A stretch of 64,000 nt of DNA from Luteibacter aegosomatissinici. Lineage in GTDB: Bacteria > Pseudomonadota > Gammaproteobacteria > Xanthomonadales > Rhodanobacteraceae. The translations under genes and the position numbers were made by a program. The notes beneath the pieces are model-generated. The model ran no database searches and was not told the origin of the DNA. It saw only the letters and a list, made by a program, of their open reading frames with translations. The stretch spans positions 3,286,001-3,350,000 of the forward strand of contig NZ_CP095742.1 in NCBI RefSeq assembly GCF_023078495.1. The letters run 5' to 3'. Below are positions 44,875 to 60,076 of the stretch, in pieces; the stretch's first letter is position 1; each line of letters begins with the position of its first letter.

Positions 44875-45417
44875 ATGAAACGACGCAGTCCTTCGGTACA
44901 CGACGACGATAGCCGCCTGTTCCGCGAGGCGATCGGCGACGTTCGGCCCGTCGTGGCCACCGAAAGCGCGCCCGAGCGGCCCCGCCCCGATCCCGTGCCG
45001 TTCATGCGCGACGCGGACGAAGCCGCCGTGCCGGCCGATTCCTTACTGTTCGATTACGATCCGGCCGATCTCGAAGTCGGCGAAGAATTGTCGTACCTAC
45101 GCGACGGCTATCCGCCCAAGTTGCTGAAACAACTCAAGCGCGGCCAGTTCAGCATCCAGGCCGATGTGGACCTTCACCAGATGAACGCCGCGGCGGCGCA
45201 ACTCACCATTACGGAGTTTCTCGCCGAATGCCACCGCGATGGCATCCGCTGCGTGCGCATCATTCACGGCAAGGGCCTGCGTTCGAAAGCGGCAGGGCCC
45301 GTGCTGAAAGGGCTCACCGACAAGCTGCTACGCCGGCGTGACGATGTGGTGGCGTTCGCCTCGGCGCGACCCATGCAAGGCGGCACCGGGGCGGTGGTCG
45401 TCCTGCTCAAGCCCTGA
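44875..45417 (+). CDS. Smr-domain protein (SmrA/SmrB type)
   Basis: The 180-residue protein has an Arg/Asp-rich N-terminal region and a C-terminal Smr domain with VDLHQMN, IIHGKGLRSKAAGPVLK and GGTGAVVVLL (about 100-178). Smr domains act as nucleases: E. coli SmrB cleaves mRNA between collided ribosomes. ATG 44875 has an AGGATGG site; an ATG three codons upstream is less favoured. It is divergent from surE and convergent with truD. Whether it is SmrA-like or SmrB-like is not settled by sequence alone. Confidence 0.87.
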   Translation: MKRRSPSVHDDDSRLFREAIGDVRPVVATESAPERPRPDPVPFMRDADEAAVPADSLLFDYDPADLEVGEELSYLRDGYPPKLLKQLKRGQFSIQADVDLHQMNAAAAQLTITEFLAECHRDGIRCVRIIHGKGLRSKAAGPVLKGLTDKLLRRRDDVVAFASARPMQGGTGAVVVLLKP

Positions 45418-45437
45418 GCGGCCGGTGTAGGAGCTGA

Positions 45438-46454
45438 TCACACGGTGGTGGCGATCTCACGGATCACGGTCGTGGCGTACGCACCCGCCGGGAGAGCGAA
45501 GCTTACTTCCAGGGCGCCATCATCCAGCCAGCGCCAGGCGAAGTCGGCGGGCTTGAGACGCAGCGCGCGACGTTCCTGATCCATGCGTGCACCGGCCAGG
45601 CCTTCGGCCAGGTCCGCATCACGGCCAGCGATTTCCGTTTCCAGCGCGGCAACGTCGGCACCCGCAGGTGTCTCTCCCCTGCCCCATAGCGGCCCGGTCG
45701 GATGAATATCGAAGCGCGCGAGACGCTCCGCCAGCGCGTCATTGAAAGGTTCCGGCCCAAACCACGAACGCGAGCCGTCCAGGCCCCATATCTCGCCGTC
45801 CATCCCGACATCCCACGTGCCGGCCGCGACACGCTCGGCAAGCACGCCGTTGAAGATGTGCGAACGCGCGGCCGACAGCAGGATGGAGCGCTTGTCTCGA
45901 TCGACCCTGCGCCCCTTGAACATGCCACGGGCCTGCTCGACGTTGTTGCCACCGAGGCCGAAGCGCTGCTCACCGAAGTAATTTGGCACGCCACGTTCGG
46001 CGATGGCCGAAAGCCGCACTTCAGCGGCCGCGCGGTCGCCTTCGACCTCGCGCAATACCAGGACGAAACGATTGCCGCGCAGCGCGCCACGCTTGATCTT
46101 GCGCGAGTGACGGCCGAGTGCCGTCAGTTTCACATCGGCGTGCGGGAACGCGCTCCAGTCCGGATCGGCCTTGCCGGGCAATTGCACGGTAAACACCTGA
46201 CGGGTCACGGCATGCCGGTCCTTCATGCCAGCGTAGCCGACATTCATGGGCGATGTACCGGCGAACTTCGCCACTTCGCGTGCCACCCAATCGGTGTTGG
46301 CGCCACGCTTTTCCACGAGCACGAACGCGTGCTCGCCCGCCCCATCCGGCTCGTAGCCCAGGATCTCCTCGACGAAGAAATCCTCAGGCTGGGTGCGCAG
46401 GCGTGCACGCAACGGCGGCGCGCCAAACGCGAAAGGCAGTTCGTTCTCGGTCAT
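45438..46454 (-). CDS. truD: tRNA pseudouridine(13) synthase
   Basis: TruD makes pseudouridine at position 13 of tRNA-Glu. The 338-residue protein has the catalytic Asp79 in NVGYAGMKDRHAVTRQ, the N-terminal PEDFFVEEIL motif and a later RGNRFVLVLR. The TRUD insertion domain lies about 150-300. It sits 12 bases downstream of mgtE, part of the ispD-ispF-mgtE-truD run; in E. coli truD follows ispF directly. Confidence 0.95.
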   Translation of the reverse strand: MTENELPFAFGAPPLRARLRTQPEDFFVEEILGYEPDGAGEHAFVLVEKRGANTDWVAREVAKFAGTSPMNVGYAGMKDRHAVTRQVFTVQLPGKADPDWSAFPHADVKLTALGRHSRKIKRGALRGNRFVLVLREVEGDRAAAEVRLSAIAERGVPNYFGEQRFGLGGNNVEQARGMFKGRRVDRDKRSILLSAARSHIFNGVLAERVAAGTWDVGMDGEIWGLDGSRSWFGPEPFNDALAERLARFDIHPTGPLWGRGETPAGADVAALETEIAGRDADLAEGLAGARMDQERRALRLKPADFAWRWLDDGALEVSFALPAGAYATTVIREIATTV

Positions 46455-46466
46455 CGGGTAACGCCT

Positions 46467-47894
46467 TTACATCAGGAACAGGGTGGCCAGGCCAAGGAAG
46501 ATGAAGAAGCCACCGCTGTCGGTCATGGCCGTGATCAGGACACTGGAACCCAGTGCAGGATCCCGGCCCAGCTTGACCATCAACATGGGGATGCCCACGC
46601 CCATGAAGGCAGCGAGCAGGAGATTGAGCGTCATGGCGGCGGTCATCACCAGGCCCAGCGACGCGCTGTCGTACAACAGCCACGCAACGATACCGATGAC
46701 GCCGCCCCAGACCAGGCCATTGATCAGCGCCACGCCCAGTTCCTTGCGCCAGAGGCGGCCGGCCTGGTTCACACCCACCTGCTCGAGCGCCATGGCGCGC
46801 ACGATCATCGTGATGGTCTGGTTGCCGGAGTTGCCGCCGATGCCGGCCACGATAGGCATCAACGCGGCGAGCGCCACCAGCTTCTCGATCGAGTGCTCGA
46901 ACAAGCCGATCACACGCGACGCGATGAAGGCCGTCACCAGGTTGGTCGCCAGCCATGCCCAGCGGTTACGTACGGATTTCCACACGGAGGCGAAGATGTC
47001 TTCCTCTTCGCGCAAGCCGCCACGCGACAGCGCCTCGGCCTCGCCTTCCTCGCGGATGAAATCAATCATGGCATCGACCGCGATACGGCCAATAAGGCGC
47101 ATGTGCGAATCGACGACCGGCGCCGTGACCAGGTCGTATCGCTCGAAGGCCTGGGCAACATCGTAAGCGTCGTCTTCCGGCCCAAACGTGTTCACGTCCG
47201 GCGCCATGATCTCGCGCACCATTTTGTCGGGCGAATTGACCAGCAACCAATGCAACGGCAGGACGCCTGTCAGCACGTGATCGGCATTGACGACGAACAG
47301 CTTGTCGGTCTGCGCCGGCAGCTCCTCGAAACGGCGCAGGTAACGCAACACCACCTCGAGGCTGATGTCCTCGCGGATGGTAACCATGTCGAAATCCATC
47401 AGCGCGCCGACCTGGTCGTCCTCGTAGGACATGGCCGCCTGCACGCGCTCGCGCTCCTGCGCATCGAGGCTGGCCATGAGTTCCGGCAGCACTTCGGTGG
47501 GCAGGTCATCGACCAGATCTGCCAGCTCGTCGGCATCCAACGGTTCGACAGCGGCGAGAATCTCGCGATCGTCCATATCCGCGATCAGCGATTCGCGAAC
47601 CGAATCCGATACCTCGAGGAGGATCTCACCGTCACGGTCGCTGCGCACGCGCTGCCACACCGCGAGGCGGTCCTCGAGCGGGAGCGATTCGAGCACGTCG
47701 GCCAGGTCGGCCGGGTGCAGTGCATCCAGGGTGGCCTGGAGCCCGGCATCGACGGCCGCGAGCGCCTCTGCGTCACCCGTCGGCGTGGTCGCCTCCAGGG
47801 CCACCAGCGCTTCACGCCGGCGCAGCAGGTCGTTGATCGCCTCAAGGCGATCCTGCAGGCGTGGCGTTGACGCGCGGGTGTCGAGTTCGGTCAT
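46467..47894 (-). CDS. mgtE: Magnesium transporter MgtE
   Basis: MgtE is a dimeric Mg2+ channel gated by cytosolic Mg2+. The 475 residues include an acidic N-domain ([13 protein letters not shown], repeated [10 protein letters not shown] pattern), two CBS domains (about 150-275) and a C-terminal membrane domain with five helices (about 305-475), including [12 protein letters not shown] and [16 protein letters not shown]. The gene overlaps the ispF stop by four bases, an insertion into the usual ispF-truD junction. Confidence 0.95.
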   Translation of the reverse strand: MTELDTRASTPRLQDRLEAINDLLRRREALVALEATTPTGDAEALAAVDAGLQATLDALHPADLADVLESLPLEDRLAVWQRVRSDRDGEILLEVSDSVRESLIADMDDREILAAVEPLDADELADLVDDLPTEVLPELMASLDAQERERVQAAMSYEDDQVGALMDFDMVTIREDISLEVVLRYLRRFEELPAQTDKLFVVNADHVLTGVLPLHWLLVNSPDKMVREIMAPDVNTFGPEDDAYDVAQAFERYDLVTAPVVDSHMRLIGRIAVDAMIDFIREEGEAEALSRGGLREEEDIFASVWKSVRNRWAWLATNLVTAFIASRVIGLFEHSIEKLVALAALMPIVAGIGGNSGNQTITMIVRAMALEQVGVNQAGRLWRKELGVALINGLVWGGVIGIVAWLLYDSASLGLVMTAAMTLNLLLAAFMGVGIPMLMVKLGRDPALGSSVLITAMTDSGGFFIFLGLATLFLM

Positions 47895-48367
47895 GCGGGC
47901 TGTACCAGCACGCTCGCCAGCGCGGCGATGCCTTCGCGGCGGCCGGTGAACCCGAGTGTTTCAGTGGTCGTCGCCTTGATGCTGATGCGATCGATATCCA
48001 CGCCCATGTCCGCGGCGATATTCACCCGCATGGCCTCCGCGTGCGGCAGCACTTTCGGCGCCTCGCAGATGACAGTGACATCCGCGTTGCCGAGCACGTA
48101 GCCGCGTGCGAGCAGCAGATCACGTACCGCGCGGACAAACGTGCGGCTATCCGCGCCCTTCCACTGGTCGTCCGACGGAGGAAAATGCTTGCCGATGTCG
48201 CCCAGCGCCAACGCGCCCAACAGGGCATCGCACAAGGCGTGCAATACGACATCGCCATCCGAATGCGCCAGCACGCCCTGTTTGTGCGGCACGCGCACGC
48301 CACCCAGCATGACGTGGTCACCGTCGCCAAACGCGTGTACGTCGAAACCCTGTCCGATACGAATCAT
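47891..48367 (-). CDS. ispF: 2-C-methyl-D-erythritol 2,4-cyclodiphosphate synthase
   Basis: IspF catalyses the cyclisation step of the MEP isoprenoid pathway. The 158-residue enzyme shows GQGFDVHAF (zinc ligands Asp8 and His10), [25 protein letters not shown], shown here as [14 protein letters not shown], the third zinc ligand His42, and [11 protein letters not shown]. Its start overlaps the ispD stop and its stop overlaps mgtE. Confidence 0.96.
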   Translation of the reverse strand: MIRIGQGFDVHAFGDGDHVMLGGVRVPHKQGVLAHSDGDVVLHALCDALLGALALGDIGKHFPPSDDQWKGADSRTFVRAVRDLLLARGYVLGNADVTVICEAPKVLPHAEAMRVNIAADMGVDIDRISIKATTTETLGFTGRREGIAALASVLVQPA

Positions 48368-49053
48368 TTCATCCTCCCGAGCAGGAATTCCGCCAGGGCG
48401 AAATCGGCCGGCGTCGTGACCTTGATGTTGTCTTCCGAGCCCTCGACCAGCAGCGGCCTGCCACCGGCACGCTCGATTGCCATGGCTTCGTCGCTAACGA
48501 CAATACCGGCCTCTGCGGCAAGACGAAGTGCACGCGCCAGTTCCGCACGGCGGAACATCTGCGGGGTAAACGCACGCCAGCGCCCGTCGCGCGGCTCGGT
48601 CTCCGCGCTGTGGCCGCCGGCATCGGCGCGCTTCAGCGTGTCGCGTAATGGGGCGCCGAGCAAACCGCCATCGCGGCGTCCCGCTTCCGTGACGAGCCGG
48701 GTGATGTCCTCCGCACGCACGCACGGCCGCGCCGCATCGTGTACGAGCACGAAGGCGTCATCGGTCACGGCTGCGGGCAGCGCCTCGATCCCGGCCAGCA
48801 CCGAATAGCTGCGTTCGCTACCACCCACCGTGGTGAGCAACGGTTTGCCGCGCACCTGGTCAGTTGCGGAAAAATGCATATCGTCAGCCGCGATAACGAC
48901 CATCAGCCCGGCAACAAGCGGATGTGCCGCCAGGCGTTCCAGCGTGTGGTCCAGCAGCGGCCGCCCGGCCACCGGCTGGTACTGTTTCGGCCGGTCGCCG
49001 CCCGCCCGGACACCCTTGCCGGCGGCCGGAATCACGCACCAGAGCGCGTCCAT
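48364..49053 (-). CDS. ispD: 2-C-methyl-D-erythritol 4-phosphate cytidylyltransferase
   Basis: IspD transfers CMP to MEP in isoprenoid synthesis. The 229 residues show the nucleotide-binding [28 protein letters not shown] and the C-terminal [19 protein letters not shown]. The gene overlaps ftsB by one base and ispF by four, the conserved ftsB-ispD-ispF series. Confidence 0.96.
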   Translation of the reverse strand: MDALWCVIPAAGKGVRAGGDRPKQYQPVAGRPLLDHTLERLAAHPLVAGLMVVIAADDMHFSATDQVRGKPLLTTVGGSERSYSVLAGIEALPAAVTDDAFVLVHDAARPCVRAEDITRLVTEAGRRDGGLLGAPLRDTLKRADAGGHSAETEPRDGRWRAFTPQMFRRAELARALRLAAEAGIVVSDEAMAIERAGGRPLLVEGSEDNIKVTTPADFALAEFLLGRMK

Positions 49054-49397
49054 TACTGGTCGCCGGCAGTAGCGGGCGGTGGGGGCGGCGGCGCGCTGGT
49101 CGCAGCCCCCGGCTCCACCACCTGGTAGAACGTCTCACCCGGCTTGATCAGGCCCAGTTCCTGGCGAGCACGCGCTTCCGTCGCCTGCTCACCGTGCTTG
49201 AGGTCTTCCACATCGGCGGCGAGCGCTTCGTTGCGTTTTTGCAACGCGGCGTTGTCCTCGGTCTGCTTCTTGACCGATACGCGCAGCGAATCGACCTCGG
49301 CCATCCCCCCACCGCCGACCCACAGCTTGAGCTGCAGCGCGATGAGGATGACGACAAGGATCAGGCCGACCCAGCGCAGGAGTGCCGCGTTGCTCAC
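49053..49397 (-). CDS. ftsB: Cell division protein FtsB
   Basis: FtsB forms a complex with FtsL and FtsQ in the divisome. The 114-residue protein has one transmembrane helix (about 5-24, LLRWVGLILVVILIALQLKL), a periplasmic coiled coil (about 33-70) and a proline-rich C-terminal tail. ARARQELGLIKPGETFYQVV is the FtsB/DivIC signature. It is located nine bases after eno and overlaps ispD by one base, as in most Gammaproteobacteria. Confidence 0.94.
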   Translation of the reverse strand: MSNAALLRWVGLILVVILIALQLKLWVGGGGMAEVDSLRVSVKKQTEDNAALQKRNEALAADVEDLKHGEQATEARARQELGLIKPGETFYQVVEPGAATSAPPPPPPATAGDQ

Positions 49398-49406
49398 AGG
49401 CCCTCG

Positions 49407-51099
<1,693 letters not shown>

Positions 51100-51186
51100 C
51101 GGCGCCCGTCTCCTGGGGAGGCCCCTGGCCCCCGTGCTGTGTGTACCCGGCGCGCTTGATCGCGCCAGGCAATGCCCATCATAACG

Positions 51187-54750
<3,564 letters not shown>

Positions 54751-54778
54751 GGGGGCCGGCGTCACCGCTTCGTTGGCT

Positions 54779-54803
54779 TATCGCGCGCAAGCGCGCTCCT
54801 ACA
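54779..54803. repeat. REP-like dispersed repeat
   Basis: Copy of the dispersed repeat (tatcgcgcgcaagcgcgctc, then ctaca) between the aminopeptidase gene and parE. Confidence 0.8.
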
Positions 54804-54843
54804 ACGGGCCGGTCTCTTTGGGTGATACGCGAATCGGGCAGAC

Positions 54844-54872
54844 TTGACCGCTCCGATACGCTCACCCATCCT
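54844..54872 (+). promoter_or_regulatory. Possible sigma-70 promoter of parE
   Basis: TTGACC, a 17-base spacer and CATCCT lie about 30 bases before the parE ATG. The -35 is good; the -10 is weak. Confidence 0.35.
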
Positions 54873-54901
54873 GCCCGGCTTACGAGAAACCGACCCGCCT
54901 G

Positions 54902-56791
54902 ATGAATACCCGTTACAACGCCTCAGACATCGAAGTCCTCAGCGGCCTTGACCCGGTCAAGCGCCGCCCCGGCATGTACACCGACACCTCGCGCCCGAAC
55001 CACCTGGCGCAGGAAGTCATCGACAACTCCGTCGACGAGGCGCTGGCCGGCCACGCGAAAACCATCGACGTCACCGTCTTCAACGACGGCTCAGTCGAAG
55101 TAACCGACGATGGCCGCGGCATGCCCGTGGATATCCACCCGGAAGAGAAAGTGCCGGGTATCGAGCTGATCCTCACGCGCCTGCACGCGGGCGGCAAGTT
55201 CTCGAACAAGAATTACGCGTTCTCAGGCGGCCTGCACGGCGTGGGTGTCTCGGTGGTGAATGCGCTCTCCACCCGCGTGGATGTCACCATCCGCCGTGAG
55301 GGCCAGGAATACCGCATGAGCTTCGCGAACGGCGATCGCGCCAGCGAGCTCGAAGTGATTGGCACCGTGCCGAAGAAGAAGACCGGCACGACGCTACGCT
55401 TCTGGCCGGATCCGAAATACTTCGACTCGCCGCGCATCCTCGTCTCCAAGCTCAAGCACCTCCTGCGGGCCAAGGCCGTGCTCTGCGCCGGCCTCACCGT
55501 GCGCCTGCACGACGAAGCCGCCGGCGAGACCACCGAGTGGTATTTCGAAGATGGCCTGCAGGATTACCTGAAGGCCGAACTGCAGGGCGCCGAAGCGCTC
55601 CCGGCCGATCTGTTCGTGAAGCACTTCGCGCGCGAGACGGACACGGTGGATGTCGCACTCTGCTGGTTGCCGGAAGGCGAGCTGGTCCAGGAAAGCTACG
55701 TAAACCTGATCCCGACGGCGCAGGGCGGCACGCATGTGAACGGCCTGCGCTCGGGCCTCACCAACGCCATCCGCGAGTTCTGCGACCTGCGCAACCTGCT
55801 GCCGCGCGGCGTCAAGCTCGCGCCGGAAGATGTATGGGAGCGGCTCGCCTTCGTCCTCAGCATCAAGCTGCAGGATGCCCAGTTCGCTGGCCAGACCAAG
55901 GAGCGCCTGTCGTCGCGTAACGCAGCGGGCGTAGTGGAAGGCGTCGTGCACGATGCTTTCAGCCTGTGGCTGAACCAGCACGTGGATCTCGGCGAAAAGA
56001 TCGCGCAACTCGCGATCGAACGTGCGAGCGCGCGCCTCAAGGCCGCCAAGCAGGTCGTCCGCAAGAAGATCACCTCGGGCCCGGCACTGCCCGGCAAGCT
56101 TGCCGATTGCGCGTCCACGGACCTGACCCGCACCGAAATTTTCCTCGTCGAGGGCGATTCGGCAGGTGGCTCTGCCAAACAGGCCCGCGACAAGGATTTC
56201 CAGGCGATCATGCCGCTGCGCGGCAAGATCCTGAACACCTGGGAAGTCGAATCCACCGCGGTACTCGCTTCGCAGGAAGTGCACGACCTGGCCGTCGCCA
56301 TCGGCTGCGACCCGGGCAAGGATGACCTGACAGGCCTGCGCTATGGCAAGGTCGTGATCCTCGCTGACGCGGACTCCGACGGCCTGCACATCGCAACGCT
56401 GCTCTCGGCACTGTTCCTTCGCCACTTCCCCGCGCTGGTGCGCGAAGGCCACGTGTTCGTGGCCATGCCGCCGCTGTTCCGCGTGGACGTGGGCAAACAG
56501 GTGTTCTATTGCCTGGATGAGGAAGAGAAGCGCCTGATGCTGGAGAAGGTCGAGCGCGAGAAGATGAAGGGCGCCGTCTCGGTCACCCGCTTCAAGGGCC
56601 TGGGTGAGATGAACCCGGCACAGCTGCGCGAATCCACGGTGCACCCGGATACCCGCCGCCTGGTGCAGCTCACGGTGGATACCGATGACGGCACCACGAA
56701 GCTGATGGACATGCTGCTCGCCAAGAAGCGCGCCAGCGACCGCAAGCAATGGCTCGAGGACAAGGGCGACCTGGCCACCCTCGAGGTCTGA
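54902..56791 (+). CDS. parE: DNA topoisomerase IV subunit B
   Basis: ParE is the ATPase subunit of topoisomerase IV, which decatenates daughter chromosomes. The 629-residue protein has the GHKL ATP-binding motifs (VIDNSVDEALAGHA, VTDDGRGMPVDIHPEEK, GGLHGVGVSVVNALS) and the Toprim domain with LVEGDSAGGSAKQARD and the metal-binding DADSDG. The length and the short C-terminal domain fit ParE rather than GyrB. parC is not adjacent. A strong terminator follows. Confidence 0.95.
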   Translation: MNTRYNASDIEVLSGLDPVKRRPGMYTDTSRPNHLAQEVIDNSVDEALAGHAKTIDVTVFNDGSVEVTDDGRGMPVDIHPEEKVPGIELILTRLHAGGKFSNKNYAFSGGLHGVGVSVVNALSTRVDVTIRREGQEYRMSFANGDRASELEVIGTVPKKKTGTTLRFWPDPKYFDSPRILVSKLKHLLRAKAVLCAGLTVRLHDEAAGETTEWYFEDGLQDYLKAELQGAEALPADLFVKHFARETDTVDVALCWLPEGELVQESYVNLIPTAQGGTHVNGLRSGLTNAIREFCDLRNLLPRGVKLAPEDVWERLAFVLSIKLQDAQFAGQTKERLSSRNAAGVVEGVVHDAFSLWLNQHVDLGEKIAQLAIERASARLKAAKQVVRKKITSGPALPGKLADCASTDLTRTEIFLVEGDSAGGSAKQARDKDFQAIMPLRGKILNTWEVESTAVLASQEVHDLAVAIGCDPGKDDLTGLRYGKVVILADADSDGLHIATLLSALFLRHFPALVREGHVFVAMPPLFRVDVGKQVFYCLDEEEKRLMLEKVEREKMKGAVSVTRFKGLGEMNPAQLRESTVHPDTRRLVQLTVDTDDGTTKLMDMLLAKKRASDRKQWLEDKGDLATLEV

Positions 56792-56794
56792 ACC

Positions 56795-56826
56795 AAAAAA
56801 AGCCCGGCAACGCCGGGCTTTTTTTT
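56795..56826. terminator. Bidirectional terminator between parE and pgi
   Basis: GCCCGGC pairs with GCCGGGC across AAC, flanked by seven A on the left and eight T on the right, suitable for both convergent genes. Confidence 0.92.
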
Positions 56827-56842
56827 GCGCGACACGGGCCGT

Positions 56843-58477
56843 TTAGCGGCGCTCGCGAATCGCTTCGATCAGCCCGCGCGTTGCCGCGTCGAACTGCGCG
56901 ATATCGCCGGCATCCTTGTCGTTCGCCAGCGACGGGTAGATCTGCTTGGCAATGACCTTGCCCAGCTCCACGCCCCACTGGTCGAACGCGTTGATGCCCC
57001 ACAGGTGTCCGAGCATGAACACCTTGTGCTCGTACAGCGCGATGAGCGCACCCAGCGAGTGCGGGGTAAGCGAATCAAGCATGAAGACGCTGCTCGGGCG
57101 ATTGCCCTCGAACGTACGCTGCGCTGCCAGCGCGCGGCGCTCCTCCTCCGTACCCGTCTTCGCTTCGGCAAGCGCTTCCTCGAACGTCTTGCCGAGCGAC
57201 AGCGCGGCAGCCTGGGCAAGCAGGTTGGAGGTGAGCACATCCTGGTTTTCGCGCAGCGGGTGTGCCGGCTTCACCAGGCCGATGAACTCCAGCGGCACGA
57301 TATCGGTGCCCTGGTGCAGCGCCTGGAAGTACGCGTGCTGCGCATTCGTGCCGATGCTGCCCCACACCACTGGCACGGTCGAACCGGTGACGTGCTTACC
57401 CGTGGTCGGGTGCACGTGCTTGCCCAGCGATTCCATCTCGAGCTGCTGCAGGTACGACGGCAGGTCCGCCAGGTAATCCACGTACGGGATCACCGCGCGG
57501 CTGGTGGTCCCAAGGATGTTGCGGTTCCACAGTTCGGCGGCGGCCAGCAGGACCGGCAGGTTGTCCTTCCACTCCGCCGTACGGAAATGGTCGTCCGCCT
57601 CGGCCGCGCCAGCCAGCAGGTCGCGGAAACCGTTCATGCCGATGGCGAAGGCGATGGATGCACCCACGGCCGACCACAACGAGAAACGGCCGCCCACGTA
57701 ATCCCACATGGGCAGCACCTGTGCGGCGCCCCACTTGTTCACGGCCTCGACATTCGAACTGACGGCGATGAAGTGCTTCGCGGTCTTCGTGGTGTCGCCC
57801 TTGTTGGCCTTGAGGATCCAGTCACGGAAGACGCCGCCGTTGAGCAGCGTTTCCTGGGTGTTGAAGCTCTTGGATACGAGGATCACCAGCGTATGCGCGG
57901 GATCCAGCGTGTTCATCAGGTCGTAGGCAGCCTGGCCATCCACGTTGGTAAGGAAATGGCTCCTGATGCCATCGACGTGGAAACGCTCGAGGGCGTGCAC
58001 CGCCAGGCGCGGACCCAGGTCCGAGCCGCCGATGCCGATGTTGACCACGTCGGTGACGCGGCCGATCAGGCCAACCGATTCACCCTCGCCCTTGTGCACG
58101 GCGTTGACGAGCTTTTCCATCTGGTCCAGCGCATCGGCCACGTCCTTGCGCACATCGGCGGGCGCGGCCGGATGACGCGACGCACCCCCGCGCAGCGCGG
58201 TGTGCAGCACCGCGCGGTCTTCGGAGGTGTTGATGTGCTTGCCTTCGAACATGGCATCGCGCGCGGCCTGCCAGCCGGTGCTCTCGATGTAGTTACCCAC
58301 GGCATCGAGCGCCGCCGTGTCGAGCTTCTGGCGGGTGATATCGAGCAGGATGGGACCCATGCGCTTGCGGAAGCGATCGCCACGGGAGGCATCGTTGACG
58401 AGCGTGCGGAGGGAGGTGCCGGCAAGGCGGCTCTTGTGCTCATCGAACGACGGCACGGGGACGTGGTTTGAATCCAT
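56843..58477 (-). CDS. pgi: Glucose-6-phosphate isomerase
   Basis: Pgi interconverts glucose 6-phosphate and fructose 6-phosphate. The 544 residues fit the family. Visible motifs are IGIGGSDLGPR, VSKSFNTQETL, VGGRFSLWSAVGAS (PGI signature 1), the catalytic Glu and His in the GTNAQHAYFQALHQGT region, and the C-terminal FDQWGVELGKVIAKQI (signature 2). ATG 58477 has GTGGAAG upstream; a GTG three codons earlier is less likely. Confidence 0.97.
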   Translation of the reverse strand: MDSNHVPVPSFDEHKSRLAGTSLRTLVNDASRGDRFRKRMGPILLDITRQKLDTAALDAVGNYIESTGWQAARDAMFEGKHINTSEDRAVLHTALRGGASRHPAAPADVRKDVADALDQMEKLVNAVHKGEGESVGLIGRVTDVVNIGIGGSDLGPRLAVHALERFHVDGIRSHFLTNVDGQAAYDLMNTLDPAHTLVILVSKSFNTQETLLNGGVFRDWILKANKGDTTKTAKHFIAVSSNVEAVNKWGAAQVLPMWDYVGGRFSLWSAVGASIAFAIGMNGFRDLLAGAAEADDHFRTAEWKDNLPVLLAAAELWNRNILGTTSRAVIPYVDYLADLPSYLQQLEMESLGKHVHPTTGKHVTGSTVPVVWGSIGTNAQHAYFQALHQGTDIVPLEFIGLVKPAHPLRENQDVLTSNLLAQAAALSLGKTFEEALAEAKTGTEEERRALAAQRTFEGNRPSSVFMLDSLTPHSLGALIALYEHKVFMLGHLWGINAFDQWGVELGKVIAKQIYPSLANDKDAGDIAQFDAATRGLIEAIRERR

Positions 58478-58581
58478 GGCTTCCACTTGGCTGCGACGGA
58501 GGGAAGCGCCGATATTACCGCACTGCAGCGTAAGTGGATTGTATGTTAGAGCGTTAGTCGGCGACGAGCCGCCTGGTAGTC

Positions 58582-58687
58582 GGCCACAAGGGCCTGTGGG
58601 CCGTCAGCAAGACCGATGGGGACCCCACGATCCTGCTGACGATTCACAGTGAGCGCAGCGAACGGCTCACAGCCGGTGCAAGCCGGC
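58582..58687. repeat. Cluster of four inverted repeats
   Basis: Between pgi and panD four hairpins stand in a row: GGCCACA/TGTGGGCC (58582-58602), GTCAGCA/TGCTGAC (58603-58640) around TGGGG-A-CCCCA, GTGAGC/GCTCAC (58649-58670) and GCCGG/CCGGC (58672-58687). No gene is evident. It may be a mobile repeat or a structured 3' region of panD. Confidence 0.5.
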
Positions 58688-58696
58688 GACTTACCT

Positions 58697-59077
58697 TCAC
58701 GCCGCCTGCTTCGGAATCGAATGATTCGTGTGCGTGATGCGGTTGTCGGCATCCACGTACACCAGGTCGGGCTGGTACTTGGCCATCTCGGCTTCGGACA
58801 GGCCGACGAACGCGGCAATGATGACCAGGTCGCCCGTGGACACGCGACGCGCGGCGCTACCGTTCACGGAAATGATGCCCGAGCCCTCTTCCGCACGCAG
58901 TGCGTACGTGACGAAGCGTTCGCCGTTGTTGATGTTCCAGGCGTGGATCTGCTCGTATTCACGGATGCCGGCGGCATCGAGCAGGTTGCCATCAATGGCG
59001 ATCGAACCTTCGTAGTTCAGCTCGGCGTGAGTCACCGTGGCGCGGTGGATCTTGCACTTGAGCATGTTGAGGTGCAT
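58697..59077 (-). CDS. panD: Aspartate 1-decarboxylase
   Basis: PanD makes beta-alanine for pantothenate. It is a pyruvoyl enzyme made by self-cleavage at Gly24-Ser25, seen here in NYEGSIAI. The 126 residues start [20 protein letters not shown] and contain [10 protein letters not shown] and the [15 protein letters not shown] strand. ATG 59077 is the conserved start. It is the last gene of the panB-panC-panD group, 144 bases from panC. No panM/panZ maturation factor is seen nearby, in line with self-cleaving PanD outside the enterics. Confidence 0.95.
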   Translation of the reverse strand: MHLNMLKCKIHRATVTHAELNYEGSIAIDGNLLDAAGIREYEQIHAWNINNGERFVTYALRAEEGSGIISVNGSAARRVSTGDLVIIAAFVGLSEAEMAKYQPDLVYVDADNRITHTNHSIPKQAA

Positions 59078-59220
59078 GGCAGTCTCTGGGGTCTTGGCGG
59101 TTACAAAAACGCCCATTCTAACGGAAGCAAGCCCGTACCGTCGTGAATGGGCTTCCTCGGTGTCGAGGCGCTTTATGGGGGAGCGGGGTCGGAAACGCAA
59201 GTGCCCGTTCGTGAAGGGAT

Positions 59221-60066
59221 TCAGTCGAACGGCAGGTTATCGATCAGGCGGGTGGCGCCAAGGCGGGCGGCGACCAGGGCGACCAGGCCCTCGCGCTCGT
59301 CCGCCGCGGGCTCGGCCAGGTCATCGGCCCGGCGGATGGCCACGTAATCGGGAACGAAACCGGCGCGCTCCAGGCGCGCCCGGGCGGCGGTTTCCAGGGC
59401 CTGCCAGTTGTGCCCCTGGCGGAACAGGTCACGCATCTGGGTCAGCGTGGCGTAGATCTGCGGCGCCCGCTGGCGCTCGGCGGGCGTCAGGTACTGGTTG
59501 CGCGAGCTTTTGGCCAGCCCATCGTCGTCACGCAAGGTGGGGCCGGACATGATTTTCACCGGCAACGACAGGTCGCGGACCATCCGCTCGATGACCTTCA
59601 GTTGCTGGAAATCCTTCTGGCCGAAGACGGCAAAGTCGGGCTGGACCAGATGGAACAGCTTGGAAACCACCGTAGCCACGCCATCGAAATGGCCGGGGCG
59701 GTGGGCCCCCTCGAGGGTCTCGGTCACGCCGGGCACATGGATGCTGACGCTCCCTTCGGCACCGAACGGGTAGAGCGTGGCCACTTCCGGCGCGAACAGC
59801 ACATCACAGCCCGCCTCGGCCAGGCCCACCTGATCCTGGGCCAGGGTGCGCGGGTAGCGCTCGAAATCCTCGCCCGGACCAAACTGGGTGGGATTCACGA
59901 AGACAGAGGCGACAACCCGGTCGGCGCGGGCACGGGCCAGCTTCAACAGGGAATGGTGGCCCTCGTGAAGGTTGCCCATGGTGGGCACGAAGCCCACGGT
60001 CTGGCCAGAGGTGCGCCAGCCGCGGATCGTGGCACGGAGGGCGGCGGCGTCGGTTACGGTCTGCAT
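59221..60066 (-). CDS. panC: Pantothenate synthetase
   Basis: PanC joins pantoate and beta-alanine with ATP. The 281 residues show [14 protein letters not shown] with the HxGH nucleotide motif, [24 protein letters not shown] and the KSSRNQYL segment (KMSKS-like). It lies ten bases after panB. Confidence 0.96.
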   Translation of the reverse strand: MQTVTDAAALRATIRGWRTSGQTVGFVPTMGNLHEGHHSLLKLARARADRVVASVFVNPTQFGPGEDFERYPRTLAQDQVGLAEAGCDVLFAPEVATLYPFGAEGSVSIHVPGVTETLEGAHRPGHFDGVATVVSKLFHLVQPDFAVFGQKDFQQLKVIERMVRDLSLPVKIMSGPTLRDDDGLAKSSRNQYLTPAERQRAPQIYATLTQMRDLFRQGHNWQALETAARARLERAGFVPDYVAIRRADDLAEPAADEREGLVALVAARLGATRLIDNLPFD

Positions 60067-60076
60067 GGCTGGCTCG

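Noticed and set aside
45702-47870. A 722-codon open frame on the plus strand opposite truD and mgtE
   Set aside because: Both genes on the other strand have full family motifs; the antisense product has a composition typical of GC-driven shadow frames.
58546-58818. A 90-codon minus frame across the hairpin cluster into panD
   Set aside because: It overlaps panD in another frame and its sequence is made by the inverted repeats.
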